Source of the DNA: SZUA-430 sp044375275
Lineage (GTDB): Bacteria; Pseudomonadota; Alphaproteobacteria; Micropepsales; Micropepsaceae
Assembly (NCBI GenBank): GCA_044375275.1
Contig: JBILMZ010000032.1
Location: 1-20,881 of the forward strand
Length of the DNA stretch: 20,881 nucleotides
Direction: 5' to 3'
The notes beneath the pieces were generated by a model. The model worked only from the letters and a program-made list of their open reading frames with translations, had not been told where the DNA came from and searched no databases. Below are positions 7,345 to 14,132 of the stretch, piece after piece (positions within the stretch are counted from its first letter, which is position 1; every line of letters begins with the position of its first letter). The position numbers were made by a program, and so were the translations under genes.

Positions 7345-7790
7345 TCACACTTACAGTCAATGGACAGTCGCATGGCGTCGATGCCGAGGAGGGCATGCCG
7401 CTGCTCTGGGTGATCCGGGACATACTGAACTTCACGGGCACCAAGTATGGCTGTGGCGTGGGCGCCTGCGGTGCCTGCGCCGTGCTGGTGGATGGCGCTG
7501 CGGTTCGCAGTTGCTCATTCCCGGCCGTCCTGGCCCAGGGGAAGCAGATCACGACGATTGAAGGCCTTGCTGAAGGTGACACGCTGCACAAGGTGCAGCA
7601 GGCGTGGATCGAGGCGCAGGCGCCGCAGTGCGGTTACTGCCAGTCGGGCCAGATCATGACGGCCGTTGCCCTTCTCAAGGAGAAGCCGCAGCCGACTGAC
7701 GAGGAGATTGATGCCGCGATGACGAATATCTGCCGATGCGGTGCCTATGCGCAGATCCGTGCGGCCATTCACGCTGCGGCGAAGGCATAG
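7341..7790 (+). CDS. iorA: [2Fe-2S] small subunit of isoquinoline-1-oxidoreductase-type molybdenum hydroxylase
   Basis: This 149-residue protein carries eight cysteines in the pattern for two [2Fe-2S] clusters. The plant-type cluster uses C38, C43, C46 and C58 (YGCGVGACGACAV and RSC); the second uses C97, C100, C131 and C133 (QCGYCQSGQ and NICRCG). In xanthine-oxidase-family enzymes these clusters carry electrons from the molybdenum cofactor to the outside acceptor. No FAD subunit is encoded nearby, consistent with the IorAB/nicotinate dehydrogenase branch, which uses cytochromes instead. The start ATG at 7341 overlaps the tetR stop and has AGGGCCAGGAA just upstream. The symbol follows the closest characterised family, IorA of Brevundimonas; the substrate is not proven. 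Confidence 0.88.
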   Translation: MITLTVNGQSHGVDAEEGMPLLWVIRDILNFTGTKYGCGVGACGACAVLVDGAAVRSCSFPAVLAQGKQITTIEGLAEGDTLHKVQQAWIEAQAPQCGYCQSGQIMTAVALLKEKPQPTDEEIDAAMTNICRCGAYAQIRAAIHAAAKA

Positions 7791-7799
7791 GGGGCGACC

Positions 7800-10001
7800 A
7801 TGGGAAAGATCACACGAAGACTGATGATTTTTGGTGGCGTCGCAACAGCCGGCGGGGGCCTTGCCATTGGTTACGGGCTCCTGCCGTACGACACGCTGGA
7901 TCGCGCGCGCAGCCTCGCGTCCAAGGGCGACGCGATGCTGGCGGCCTGGGTGCGGATTGCGCCCGACAACACGGTCACAGTCATTGTCCCGCACTCCGAG
8001 ATGGGGCAGGGCGTGCATACATCGCTGCCGATGATGCTGGCCGAGGAGCTTGATGCAGACTGGTCACTCGTTCGCATGGAGCAGGCGCCAGCGGACATGG
8101 CGTTTGCGAATGCGGGTCTCGCCCGGGGCTATTTGCGCGGCGACGCCTCGATCCCCTCATGGCTGAGTGGAACTGCGGATTTCGGCTTCCGGAAGATCTC
8201 CGAATTCATGAACCTGCAGATCACGGGTGGAAGCACCTCGGTACGGTTTACCGGCGTGGATGGCATGCGACGCACCGGCGCCGCAGCGCGGGCGATGCTC
8301 GTGAAGGCTGCGGCCCTGAAGTGGAACGTGGGTGAGGATACGATCGAGGCCCGCAAAAGCGTGCTGACCCACAAGGCCAGCGGTCGCACCATGACCTATG
8401 GCGAGATTGCGTCGGAGGCGGCCTCCATGTCGGTGCCGGCTGACGTGCCGCTGAAAGCGAAGAAGGACTACACGATTGTCGGGCAGTCCATCGCGCGCTT
8501 CGACATTCCGGCGAAGGTGGATGGCACTGCCCGCTACGGCGTCGACATGCGCCTTCCCGGCATGAAGTATGCCGCTATTGCCTCGTCGCCGGTCTTTGGC
8601 GGAAAGCTAAAGTCCGTGGACGAAAAGCCGGCCCTGCAGATGCGTGGCGTCAGCCAGGTGGTGAAGATTTCGGATGCGATTGCTGTCGTCGCCGACAACA
8701 CGTGGCGCGCCAAGGAAGCGCTGGCGGCGCTTGCCCCGGTCTGGAATGAAGGTGCAGGAGCTGAACTCAGTTCCGAGAAGATTTATGCGTCGATGAATGC
8801 AGCGCTTGATGCTGCAAAGTTGACGGAGGATTCGGCGCGCGGTGATGCTGACGGTACGCTGAAGGCATCCAAGAAAATTGTTGAAGCCTCTTACCGCGTT
8901 CCGTTCCTGGCGCATGCGACCATGGAAACGATGAACTGCACGGTGCACTTCAAGGATGGAAAGCTTGAAGTCTGGGGCGGGTTCCAGGATGGCCTTGGCG
9001 CCAAGGTTGCTGCCGCGAAAGCCGCGGGGTTGCCGGTAGACAGCGTCACGATCAATCATACGGCCATGGGTGGCGGCTTTGGCCGGCGCGGCAATACGGT
9101 GGACTACCTGCTGAAGTCGATTGAAATCGGGAAGCAGGTCAAAGGACCGGTACAGGTTGTCTGGTCGCGTGAAGAAGACATGACGCAGGGTTACTATCGA
9201 CATGCGTCCGTTGCCAGGCTCAAGGCGGCGCTTGATGACAGCGGCCGGATCACGGCGTGGCTGCACACCTTCACGGACAAGTATGATCCGCCGGAAGCGG
9301 TATGGGTAAACTATGACATTCCGAACCAGGCTGTCCGCTATGCGGACAAGATCAATCCGATTCCGTGGGGTCCCTGGCGCAGCGTCGATCATACCCAGCA
9401 TGGCTTCTTCATCGAGACATTCATGGATGAAGTTGCGCAGGCTGCCGGCAAGGATCCGTTCGAGTTCCGGCGGGCTCATCTTGAGGGTTCACCCCGTCAC
9501 AAGGCTGCGCTTGAGCTGGCCGCATCGATGTCAGGCTGGGGGCAGCCCCTGCCGCAGGGTCGTGCGCGTGGCATCTCGATCAGGGACGCCTTTGGCACGA
9601 TCGTCGCGCAGGTTGCGGAAGTGTCGCTGACGGCTGACGGCTATCCGAGGGTGCACAAGGTCTGGAGCGCGGTGGATCCTGGCGAGGTGATCCACCCGGC
9701 GACGTTCACGGCGCAGATCCAGGGTGGTGCCATCTATGGACTGACCGCGGCGCTTTACGGCAACATCACGATCGACAAGGGGCGGGTGGTCCAGAAGAAT
9801 TTCCCCGACTACGACATGGTTCGCATGGCTGATGCGCCTGAGCATGAGGTGAAGTTCATCGAGTCGGGTGCGCGTACGGGTGGTGCGGGCGAGCCAGGGA
9901 CGGCGCCGATTGCGGCCGCGGTTGGAAATGCGATCTTCGCGCTGACAGGCAAGCGCATCCGGGAGCTTCCCTTCCGGGTAACTCCTCTCAACGCTACCTA
10001 G
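7800..10001 (+). CDS. iorB: Molybdopterin-binding large subunit, isoquinoline-1-oxidoreductase type
   Basis: This 733-residue protein holds the molybdenum active site of an aerobic hydroxylase that adds oxygen from water to an activated C-H bond of an N-heterocycle or aldehyde. Visible cofactor motifs are SEMGQGVHTS at about 66-75, AHATMETMNC near 371, GGGFGRRG near 424, and GAGEPGTAPIAAAVGNAIFA with the presumed catalytic base E698. The N terminus, ITRRLMIFGGVATAGGGLAI, has paired arginines and a hydrophobic stretch like a Tat signal or anchor, as in IorB-like subunits. Length and split from the [2Fe-2S] subunit match IorAB. AGGGGG precedes the start, 9 bp after the iorA stop. No XdhC/CoxI-type cofactor-insertion gene is present in the window. 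Isoquinoline is a family label, not an assigned substrate. Confidence 0.87.
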   Translation: MGKITRRLMIFGGVATAGGGLAIGYGLLPYDTLDRARSLASKGDAMLAAWVRIAPDNTVTVIVPHSEMGQGVHTSLPMMLAEELDADWSLVRMEQAPADMAFANAGLARGYLRGDASIPSWLSGTADFGFRKISEFMNLQITGGSTSVRFTGVDGMRRTGAAARAMLVKAAALKWNVGEDTIEARKSVLTHKASGRTMTYGEIASEAASMSVPADVPLKAKKDYTIVGQSIARFDIPAKVDGTARYGVDMRLPGMKYAAIASSPVFGGKLKSVDEKPALQMRGVSQVVKISDAIAVVADNTWRAKEALAALAPVWNEGAGAELSSEKIYASMNAALDAAKLTEDSARGDADGTLKASKKIVEASYRVPFLAHATMETMNCTVHFKDGKLEVWGGFQDGLGAKVAAAKAAGLPVDSVTINHTAMGGGFGRRGNTVDYLLKSIEIGKQVKGPVQVVWSREEDMTQGYYRHASVARLKAALDDSGRITAWLHTFTDKYDPPEAVWVNYDIPNQAVRYADKINPIPWGPWRSVDHTQHGFFIETFMDEVAQAAGKDPFEFRRAHLEGSPRHKAALELAASMSGWGQPLPQGRARGISIRDAFGTIVAQVAEVSLTADGYPRVHKVWSAVDPGEVIHPATFTAQIQGGAIYGLTAALYGNITIDKGRVVQKNFPDYDMVRMADAPEHEVKFIESGARTGGAGEPGTAPIAAAVGNAIFALTGKRIRELPFRVTPLNAT

Positions 10002-10012
10002 GAGGCTTTTGC

Positions 10013-10576
10013 ATGTGGCGCGCGATGGCTGCTGGGCTGGCCCTGGTGGTGGCAATGGGGAGTGCGGCATTGAATGCTGCACTCGCCCAGAAGGCCGATA
10101 GTCCTTCGGTGGCGGCGTTTCGGGTCGTCCATAGCGTGGTCACGCACCCGCGCTGCATGAACTGTCATACGACGGTGAGCTGGCCAACGCTGGGTGATGA
10201 CCAGCGCCGTCACAGTTTCAACGTGATGCGTGGTCCTGACGGCAAGGGAACGCCTGGCTTGAAGTGCACCACATGTCACACCGAAGTGAACCAGGTAGCG
10301 GGAAACGTGCCGGGCGCGAAGGACTGGCACATGGCGCCTGTTGCCATGGGCTGGACTGGTCTTGGTACGGCGGCACTCTGCAAGGCATTGCTGGATCCCG
10401 CGCGCAATGGCGGCCGACAAGGCAGCAAGGTCATTGCCCATCTCAAGTCGGATCCGCTGGTCCTGTGGGCGTGGTCGCCGGGCGCCAAGCGTTCAGTGCC
10501 GCCCGTGCCGCACGCGAAATTTCATCAGGCGGCTGAAGCCTGGATCAAGCTTGGTGCGGAGTGTCCGACGAACTGA
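10013..10576 (+). CDS. Diheme c-type cytochrome associated with the molybdenum hydroxylase
   Basis: This 187-residue protein has a signal peptide (MWRAMAAGLALVVAMGSAAL and onward, cleavage likely after ALA at about residue 25) and two heme c sites, CMNCH at 48-52 and CTTCH at 85-89. HSFNVM (67-72) and DWHMAP (104-109) offer His and Met side chains as possible axial ligands. It starts 11 bp after the large subunit, with AGGAGG ahead of the ATG, so it is the last gene of the operon. The obvious role is periplasmic electron acceptor for the hydroxylase, replacing the FAD subunit of other members. In nicotinate dehydrogenases, cytochrome domains can be fused to a subunit; here the cytochrome is separate. 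It ends 4 bp before the convergent small gene. Confidence 0.82.
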   Translation: MWRAMAAGLALVVAMGSAALNAALAQKADSPSVAAFRVVHSVVTHPRCMNCHTTVSWPTLGDDQRRHSFNVMRGPDGKGTPGLKCTTCHTEVNQVAGNVPGAKDWHMAPVAMGWTGLGTAALCKALLDPARNGGRQGSKVIAHLKSDPLVLWAWSPGAKRSVPPVPHAKFHQAAEAWIKLGAECPTN

Positions 10577-10580
10577 GTGC

Positions 10581-10787
10581 CTAGCCCGACAGGGCCTGAA
10601 GCTCGGCACGCAATTTCCTTTTCAGCTGCTCGCGCAAGGCTGTCTCAGGCAGCTGCGCGATGTCCTCGCGCAGCAGTTCTGCCAGCAACCGGTGCACCAT
10701 GAAGTGGGACTCGTTCACGCCTCTTCCTGCGCGAATGGCTTCCCTGCACAGCTCCGGACCGAATGCCACAATATCCGTGTACGTCAT
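10581..10787 (-). CDS. Small conserved-looking hypothetical protein (68 aa)
   Basis: I do not recognise a characterised family. From ATG 10785-10787, with GGAG about 8 nt upstream, the product is 68 residues: MTYTDIVAFGPELCREAIRA, then GRGVNESHFMVHRLLAELLR, then a charged helical tail ending KLRAELQALSG. It has no signal peptide or membrane segment and looks like an all-helical cytoplasmic protein. The ribosome site and a plausible amphipathic composition argue that it is real. A longer frame from 10940 has an unlikely Cys/Ser-rich extension. It is tail-to-tail with the cytochrome gene, and several inverted repeats lie upstream of it. Confidence 0.6.
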   Translation of the reverse strand: MTYTDIVAFGPELCREAIRAGRGVNESHFMVHRLLAELLREDIAQLPETALREQLKRKLRAELQALSG

Positions 10788-10886
10788 GTCTTCACTCCGA
10801 CACTTGTTCTGAAACCACCCGCTGCAGGAGTGCGCAGCAGCGAGCCCAACCTCCACCGATCGAATGCTGACACATGATTCGCTGTG

Positions 10887-10955
10887 TGTCCCGCCGGAAT
10901 TCGGGACAGAGTGATCAAAAAGTGAAAAATGAACACTCATTCCGCCTTCCGGCGG
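10887..10955. repeat. Three consecutive inverted repeats
   Basis: Three inverted repeats are stacked with almost no gap. TGTCCCG and CGGGACA (10887-10908) form a 7-bp stem with an 8-nt loop. GAGTG and CACTC (10909-10938) enclose an A-rich 20-nt loop. CCGCC and GGCGG (10942-10955) have a TTCC loop, which is a GGAA (GNRA-type) tetraloop in minus-strand RNA. They lie 37-105 nt downstream of the phasin-like stop and about 100-170 nt upstream of the 68-aa gene. They may end one transcript or regulate the other. Confidence 0.5.
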
Positions 10956-10991
10956 TTTGTGCAGTGCAGCAATCGGCGTGTGTGGGAGCGG

Positions 10992-11447
10992 CTACTTGTT
11001 CTTCGGCGCCTTGCCGCGCGGGCGGCGGGCAGCTTTGCCCCCCTTGAACTCAGGGCGGATGACCTTGTCATCGGCGACCGGTTCTGGGATTTCGGCCGGA
11101 TCCGCTTCGTCTGCTGTGGCGAACTTTCCCGTGATCCTCGACATCAGGTCGTACTGGGTCTGGACATCCTCCATGATGCGCGCCATCGCGCCTGACGCCC
11201 AGCGCTGCCAGGCGTCGGCACGCTGCCCGGGGTCGGTGCTGCCGTTCAGTTCGCTGAGCATCGTGATTGTGGCTTCCGCGCCTTCACGGCGGCGTTCAAA
11301 CCACTTGTCCAGGTTGGACTGGAAGCCGTCCAGCATCTGCTTCTGCACGTCGATGGCCCGCTTCATGGCTTCCACGTAGGCGGCGTTCGGGAAGGGTGCG
11401 TTGGCGAGTTCAGCCAGGATGTCGGACGGGGTCTTGTCTTCTGGCAT
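10992..11447 (-). CDS. Phasin-like helical protein
   Basis: This 151-residue protein is soluble, highly charged and predicted to be mostly alpha-helical. It includes YVEAMKRAIDVQKQMLDGFQ followed by SNLDKWFERRREGAEATITM, and ends in a basic Lys/Arg/Pro tail, GGKAARRPRGKAPKNK. The helical body resembles phasins, which coat polyhydroxyalkanoate granules, and the basic tail could contact nucleic acid as in PhaM- or PhaF-like proteins. The similarity is of character rather than a diagnostic motif, so the call is tentative. The start is well supported: AGGAGGAA is 8 nt before ATG 11445-11447. No PHA synthase or depolymerase gene is in the window. It follows the TerC gene on the same strand after 182 bp. 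Confidence 0.5.
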   Translation of the reverse strand: MPEDKTPSDILAELANAPFPNAAYVEAMKRAIDVQKQMLDGFQSNLDKWFERRREGAEATITMLSELNGSTDPGQRADAWQRWASGAMARIMEDVQTQYDLMSRITGKFATADEADPAEIPEPVADDKVIRPEFKGGKAARRPRGKAPKNK

Positions 11448-11629
11448 GGCGCTGTTCCTCCTGACACTGCGGCTGGACGGGGAGTATGGCGCTGCCGCGT
11501 TGGCGCGCGGCCTGGCTGCCATGGTCATCCTAGCACCAACCGGGTGCCTGCGTCGCTGCAACTCTGGAGGAGTGGCCCAAACGCGCGTGCTGGCCCACTC
11601 TCAGCTATTGGCTCCGGACTGAATTCTGC

Positions 11630-12415
11630 TCACCCGGCATGGCCAGCAGATGATGATGGGGCTTTCGCGGCCAGCTCCGCCCGTTTCCGCGCCCGGTTGC
11701 GGGCCATCATGTTCAGGGCTTCGACGCTGGCCGAGAACGCCATGGCTGCATAGATGTAGCCCTTCGGAACATGGGCGCCGAATCCTTCGGCGATAAGTGC
11801 TGTCCCAATCATGAGCAGGAAGGCGAGGGCCAGCATGATGATCGTCGGGTTGGCCTGGATGAAGTTTGCCATGGGTGTTGCTGCCAGAAGCATCACGGCA
11901 ACCGTCACGAGTACCGCGATCACCATGATGGGCACGTGCTCGGTCATGCCCACCGCCGTGATGATGCTGTCCACCGAGAATACGAGGTCGAGGATCAGGA
12001 TCTGGACGATGGCGGCCGAAAAGCCGAGGGACGCCGCGCGCTTGTCGAACATGTCGGGGTGCGGGGTGGGGTCGACGTTGTGATGGATCTCCTTCGTTGC
12101 CTTCCAGACGAGGAACAGGCCGCCGGCGATCAGGATCAGGTCGCGCCAGGACAGGCCCTGGCCGAAGAAATTGACGACCGGCTCCGTCAGCTGGACGATG
12201 ATGGCGATTGTCCCCAGCAGGGCGATGCGCATGACCAGTGCGAGACCGATGCCGATCCTGCGGGCCCGTTCGCGCTCGGCCTCGGGGAGCTTGTTCGTCA
12301 GGATTGAAATGAAAATTAGGTTGTCGATGCCCAGCACGACTTCCATGGCGATCAGTGTCAACAATGCGGCCCAGGCGGCAGGGTCTGCCGCCAGTTGCAT
12401 GAGGTAGTCGAGCAT
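11630..12415 (-). CDS. TerC-family integral membrane protein
   Basis: This 261-residue inner-membrane protein has about seven hydrophobic segments and the two acidic signatures of the TerC family: MEVVLGIDNLIF (E25, D31) and ILDLVFSVDSIITA. Other typical parts are GGLFLVWKATKEIH and YIYAAMAFSASVEALNMMAR. The family includes TerC and the manganese exporters Alx/MeeF; many members remove Mn2+ or serve metal loading of secreted proteins. Tellurite resistance need not apply, since no other ter genes are nearby. GCGAGGAC lies just before the ATG. A -10-like TATAAA on the minus strand (12574-12579) would give a leader of about 150 nt. I looked for a yybP-ykoY manganese riboswitch there and could not recognise one. 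Confidence 0.87.
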   Translation of the reverse strand: MLDYLMQLAADPAAWAALLTLIAMEVVLGIDNLIFISILTNKLPEAERERARRIGIGLALVMRIALLGTIAIIVQLTEPVVNFFGQGLSWRDLILIAGGLFLVWKATKEIHHNVDPTPHPDMFDKRAASLGFSAAIVQILILDLVFSVDSIITAVGMTEHVPIMVIAVLVTVAVMLLAATPMANFIQANPTIIMLALAFLLMIGTALIAEGFGAHVPKGYIYAAMAFSASVEALNMMARNRARKRAELAAKAPSSSAGHAG

Positions 12416-12668
12416 GAAGTCCTCGCAAATCGGTTTCTGTCAGCCATGTACCAAGGGTCGCGAGGGGTGCACAGTCTCGAAAGAGCCCCCCGACCGTGTT
12501 CAGGTGACCTTGCAGCAGTTAGCCATCACTGTGGCAACAAGTACTCACCCAATATCACGCGACTTCGATGTCTTTTATACCCCCAATAGCAGGTATGCGA
12601 GGTTTGGTTACTCACCAGTGCTGGGTGGCCTTTCTGACACGCAAAGAGGGAATTGCTGGACGGTGCGT

Positions 12669-12873
12669 TGATCTTTTGGTGTGAAAAGCCAAAATCATGG
12701 GGTGTTGGCTCGCTTGACCGGTGTGGGGATGCCGCCAAGTGACCGACTAACCGCCACGGCGCATCGAACGCGCGCCACAAGCGGGGGGAGCGGGCTCTCT
12801 AGTGTGTTTTCGGCCGGATTACGTCACCAGCGATATCCGATTTTCCGAACCACTAGGAGCCCGCATTTTTTTT
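12669..12873 (+). ncRNA. Possible small RNA ending in an intrinsic terminator
   Basis: Three stems follow one another on the plus strand. The first is TGA..TTTTGG with CCAAAATCA (12669-12697), with a 2-nt bulge. The second is GATG-C-CGCC with GGCGCATC (12728-12765), with a 1-nt bulge. The third is the terminator stem at 12790-12864, followed by T8. No plus-strand gene lies upstream for more than 2 kb that this terminator could serve. No promoter is clear; CTTGAC at 12713-12718 is a -35 candidate without a good -10. The 5' end is therefore a guess, and I recognise no known RNA family. Confidence 0.3.
12790..12873 (+). terminator. Orphan Rho-independent terminator
   Basis: GCGGGCTC-T-CTAGTG (12790-12804) pairs with CACTAGGAGCCCGC (12851-12864): 14 base pairs with one bulged T. 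Eight T residues (12866-12873) follow after one A. The 46-nt interior folds further through TTCGG/CCGAA (12809-12813, 12845-12849) and CGGAT/ATCCG (12815-12819, 12835-12839). Orientation is set by the T-run, which is on the plus strand only. Confidence 0.7.
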
Positions 12874-12913
12874 AAGGCCTCTCCCGGGTCTTTCCGTTCA
12901 AAGCATCCAGTCA

Positions 12914-12955
12914 TTCTTCCAACCAGCTTCTTCCAACCAGCTTCTTCCAACCAGC
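12914..12955. repeat. Three perfect tandem copies of a 14-bp unit
   Basis: TTCTTCCAACCAGC is repeated exactly three times at 12914-12927, 12928-12941 and 12942-12955. It lies about 40 bp after the orphan terminator and outside any gene. It is a minisatellite-like repeat or a cluster of binding sites; on the minus strand the unit reads GCTGGTTGGAAGAA. Confidence 0.95.
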
Positions 12956-13321
12956 ATTGCGCTAGAAGCGCGTGTCCTGGTCACTCCGGCACATGATCAC
13001 GGCTGACGCCGGTTCGACCGGGCCATGACGCGCCCCCTCAACTGCTGGTTCCTGCACTTCCCTTGAAGGTTGTTTCCTGCTTTCACGAACGCTGCAGGCA
13101 GGGCCTTCTTCATTGAGACGCGCAACGCTGCGTGCACTGCAATGACGACGCACTCTATTCAAAGTTTTTCTTCGTTGTCACGCTCAACCTGTCACCGGAA
13201 GTGGAATTTTTTCCGCGAACGTCCGGATATCTCAAAAGAGTGACATGATGCGCGCCTGCTTCGCGCTGATGGTGCACGACACGCCATCATTTCGCTCCGC
13301 AGAAGCGCAAATCTTCTCCAT

Positions 13322-13397
13322 CGCAAGGTGTCTGGACGCAGATCGTTCTTGCCAGGAGGGAATGCCGGCAGGAGTTTCCCGTGCGTCCAGACTTGCG
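13322..13397. repeat. Long bulged inverted repeat after the EF-hand gene
   Basis: CGCAA-GGT-GTCTGGACGCA (13322-13340) pairs with TGCGTCCAGACTTGCG (13382-13397): 16 base pairs with a 3-nt bulge. The interior forms a second stem, GGGAA/TTCCC (13358-13362, 13376-13380), around the palindrome TGCCGGCA. GATCGTT follows each arm (13341-13347 and 13399-13405). It begins 18 nt beyond the EF-hand stop on that gene's transcript. There is no T-run on either side, so it is not a standard terminator. Confidence 0.75.
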
Positions 13398-13415
13398 TGA
13401 TCGTTGGTGGAAACG

Positions 13416-13976
13416 TCACGCGGAGTTCGCGCCACGATTGTTCGGGCGTCGGCGCAGTTCGTCCGCGGTAATGATGCCGTCACCGTTTCGATCGGCGCGC
13501 ATGAACTGGGAGCGGGCACGTCCTCCGAATTCATCCGGGGTGATGGCGCCATCCATGTTCCAGTCGCCGTATCTCAAGGTGTCGATGTTGTCCCGATCGC
13601 TCAGGTCGAAGGGTGGCTTGCGCGGGTCCAGCCCTTGAGCCTTCGCCTTGGCGCGCCAGGCTTCAAGGCGTGCGTTGCGGTCTGCCCGCCGTGCTTCGAC
13701 GTGGCGCTGGATCTCGGCAGCGTCGAGCCTTCCATCCGCGTTGGTGTCTACGCCGCGGAACTCCTGCGAGAGTGCACCGTCCAGTTCAGGCCTCGAGATG
13801 CGTCCGTCCTTGTCGGCGTCGTAGCGAATCATGCGCGCTTCTGCTGAAGGTGCCGAACGCGCGGACGCGCTGCCCGTTGAACCAGGCTCCATGATTGAAG
13901 TGTAGCCAAAGGCTGCGGCCGCGGCTGCGACGGCGATTGTCCCGGCGATGACGCCCGTGAAAGCCATGTTGGTCAT
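13416..13976 (-). CDS. Membrane-anchored or secreted protein with four EF-hands
   Basis: This 186-residue protein has a hydrophobic N-terminal segment (about 5-24, Ala-rich), acting as a signal or uncleaved anchor, so the rest should be periplasmic. Four canonical 12-residue Ca2+ loops are complete: DADKDGRISRPE (53-64), DTNADGRLDAAE (77-88), DWNMDGAITPDE (138-149) and DRNGDGIITADE (162-173). Loops pair 1-2 and 3-4 around a charged linker rich in Arg, Ala and Asp. Such bacterial calmodulin-like proteins are presumed Ca2+ buffers or sensors, with unknown partners. A candidate promoter on the minus strand is GTCCAA/TTGATA read in reverse (14020-14025 and 13997-14002, 17 bp apart). It is divergent from the OmpR-type regulator, 200 bp away, so control by that two-component system is a reasonable guess. 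Confidence 0.8.
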   Translation of the reverse strand: MTNMAFTGVIAGTIAVAAAAAAFGYTSIMEPGSTGSASARSAPSAEARMIRYDADKDGRISRPELDGALSQEFRGVDTNADGRLDAAEIQRHVEARRADRNARLEAWRAKAKAQGLDPRKPPFDLSDRDNIDTLRYGDWNMDGAITPDEFGGRARSQFMRADRNGDGIITADELRRRPNNRGANSA

Positions 13977-13996
13977 GCGATTATCATTCCCTGAGT

Positions 13997-14025
13997 TTGA
14001 TATTGAGCTCTCCGCTCATGTCCAA
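13997..14025 (-). promoter_or_regulatory. Candidate promoter of the EF-hand gene
   Basis: On the minus strand TTGGAC (14025-14020) and TATCAA (14002-13997) are 17 bp apart, upstream of ATG 13976. Each box matches consensus only partly. Confidence 0.3.
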
Positions 14026-14123
14026 GCGGCAAGGAGGACGGTGCGTGTCGAGTGGTGCAAGGATGTGGCAAACTTCAGGTTTGTTTGTCGCTGACGGTCG
14101 CAGGCCTCTTAAATGACATAATT

Positions 14124-14132
14124 TGTTACAAT
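14124..14132 (+). promoter_or_regulatory. Candidate extended -10 of the two-component operon
   Basis: TGTTACAAT fits an extended -10 box (TGn plus TACAAT) 44 bp before the regulator ATG, in an AT-rich stretch. No -35 box is evident at the usual distance. Downstream, TTTCAA occurs twice 1 bp apart (14157-14169) and might be a direct-repeat site for the regulator. Confidence 0.35.

Larger units (their letters stand above)
12416..13415. other. Gene-free region of about 1 kb with structured elements
   Basis: No frame here has a ribosome site, composition or motif that persuades me it is a gene. The region is richer in A/T runs than its neighbours. It holds hairpins on the plus strand at 12669-12697 and 12728-12765, a strong intrinsic terminator at 12790-12873, three tandem 14-bp repeats at 12914-12955 and a long bulged inverted repeat at 13322-13397. 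Possible contents are a small RNA, the remains of a mobile element, or long regulatory leaders. Confidence 0.6.

Noticed and set aside
8607..9479. 290-residue open frame on the minus strand inside the molybdenum subunit gene
   Set aside because: It is a shadow of a well-defined gene, with no motif and no ribosome site.
12416..12600. Possible yybP-ykoY manganese riboswitch upstream of the TerC gene
   Set aside because: This is expected from family knowledge, but I could not find the conserved GGGGAGUA-type core or paired helices on the minus strand.
12414..12671. 85-residue frame on the plus strand in the gene-free region
   Set aside because: It has no ribosome site and no family resemblance, and it begins inside the TerC leader. 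I treat the stretch as noncoding.
12416..12880. RNase P RNA, tmRNA or SRP RNA in the structured gap
   Set aside because: None of the conserved cores I know for these RNAs (for example GAGGAAAGUCC for RNase P) is present on either strand.
12914..12955. CRISPR-like array
   Set aside because: The 14-bp units are directly adjacent with no spacers, and no cas genes are present.
13232..13552. 106-residue frame on the minus strand overlapping the EF-hand gene's 3' end and the inverted repeat
   Set aside because: It overlaps conserved EF-hand loops in another frame and has a low-complexity, motif-free product.
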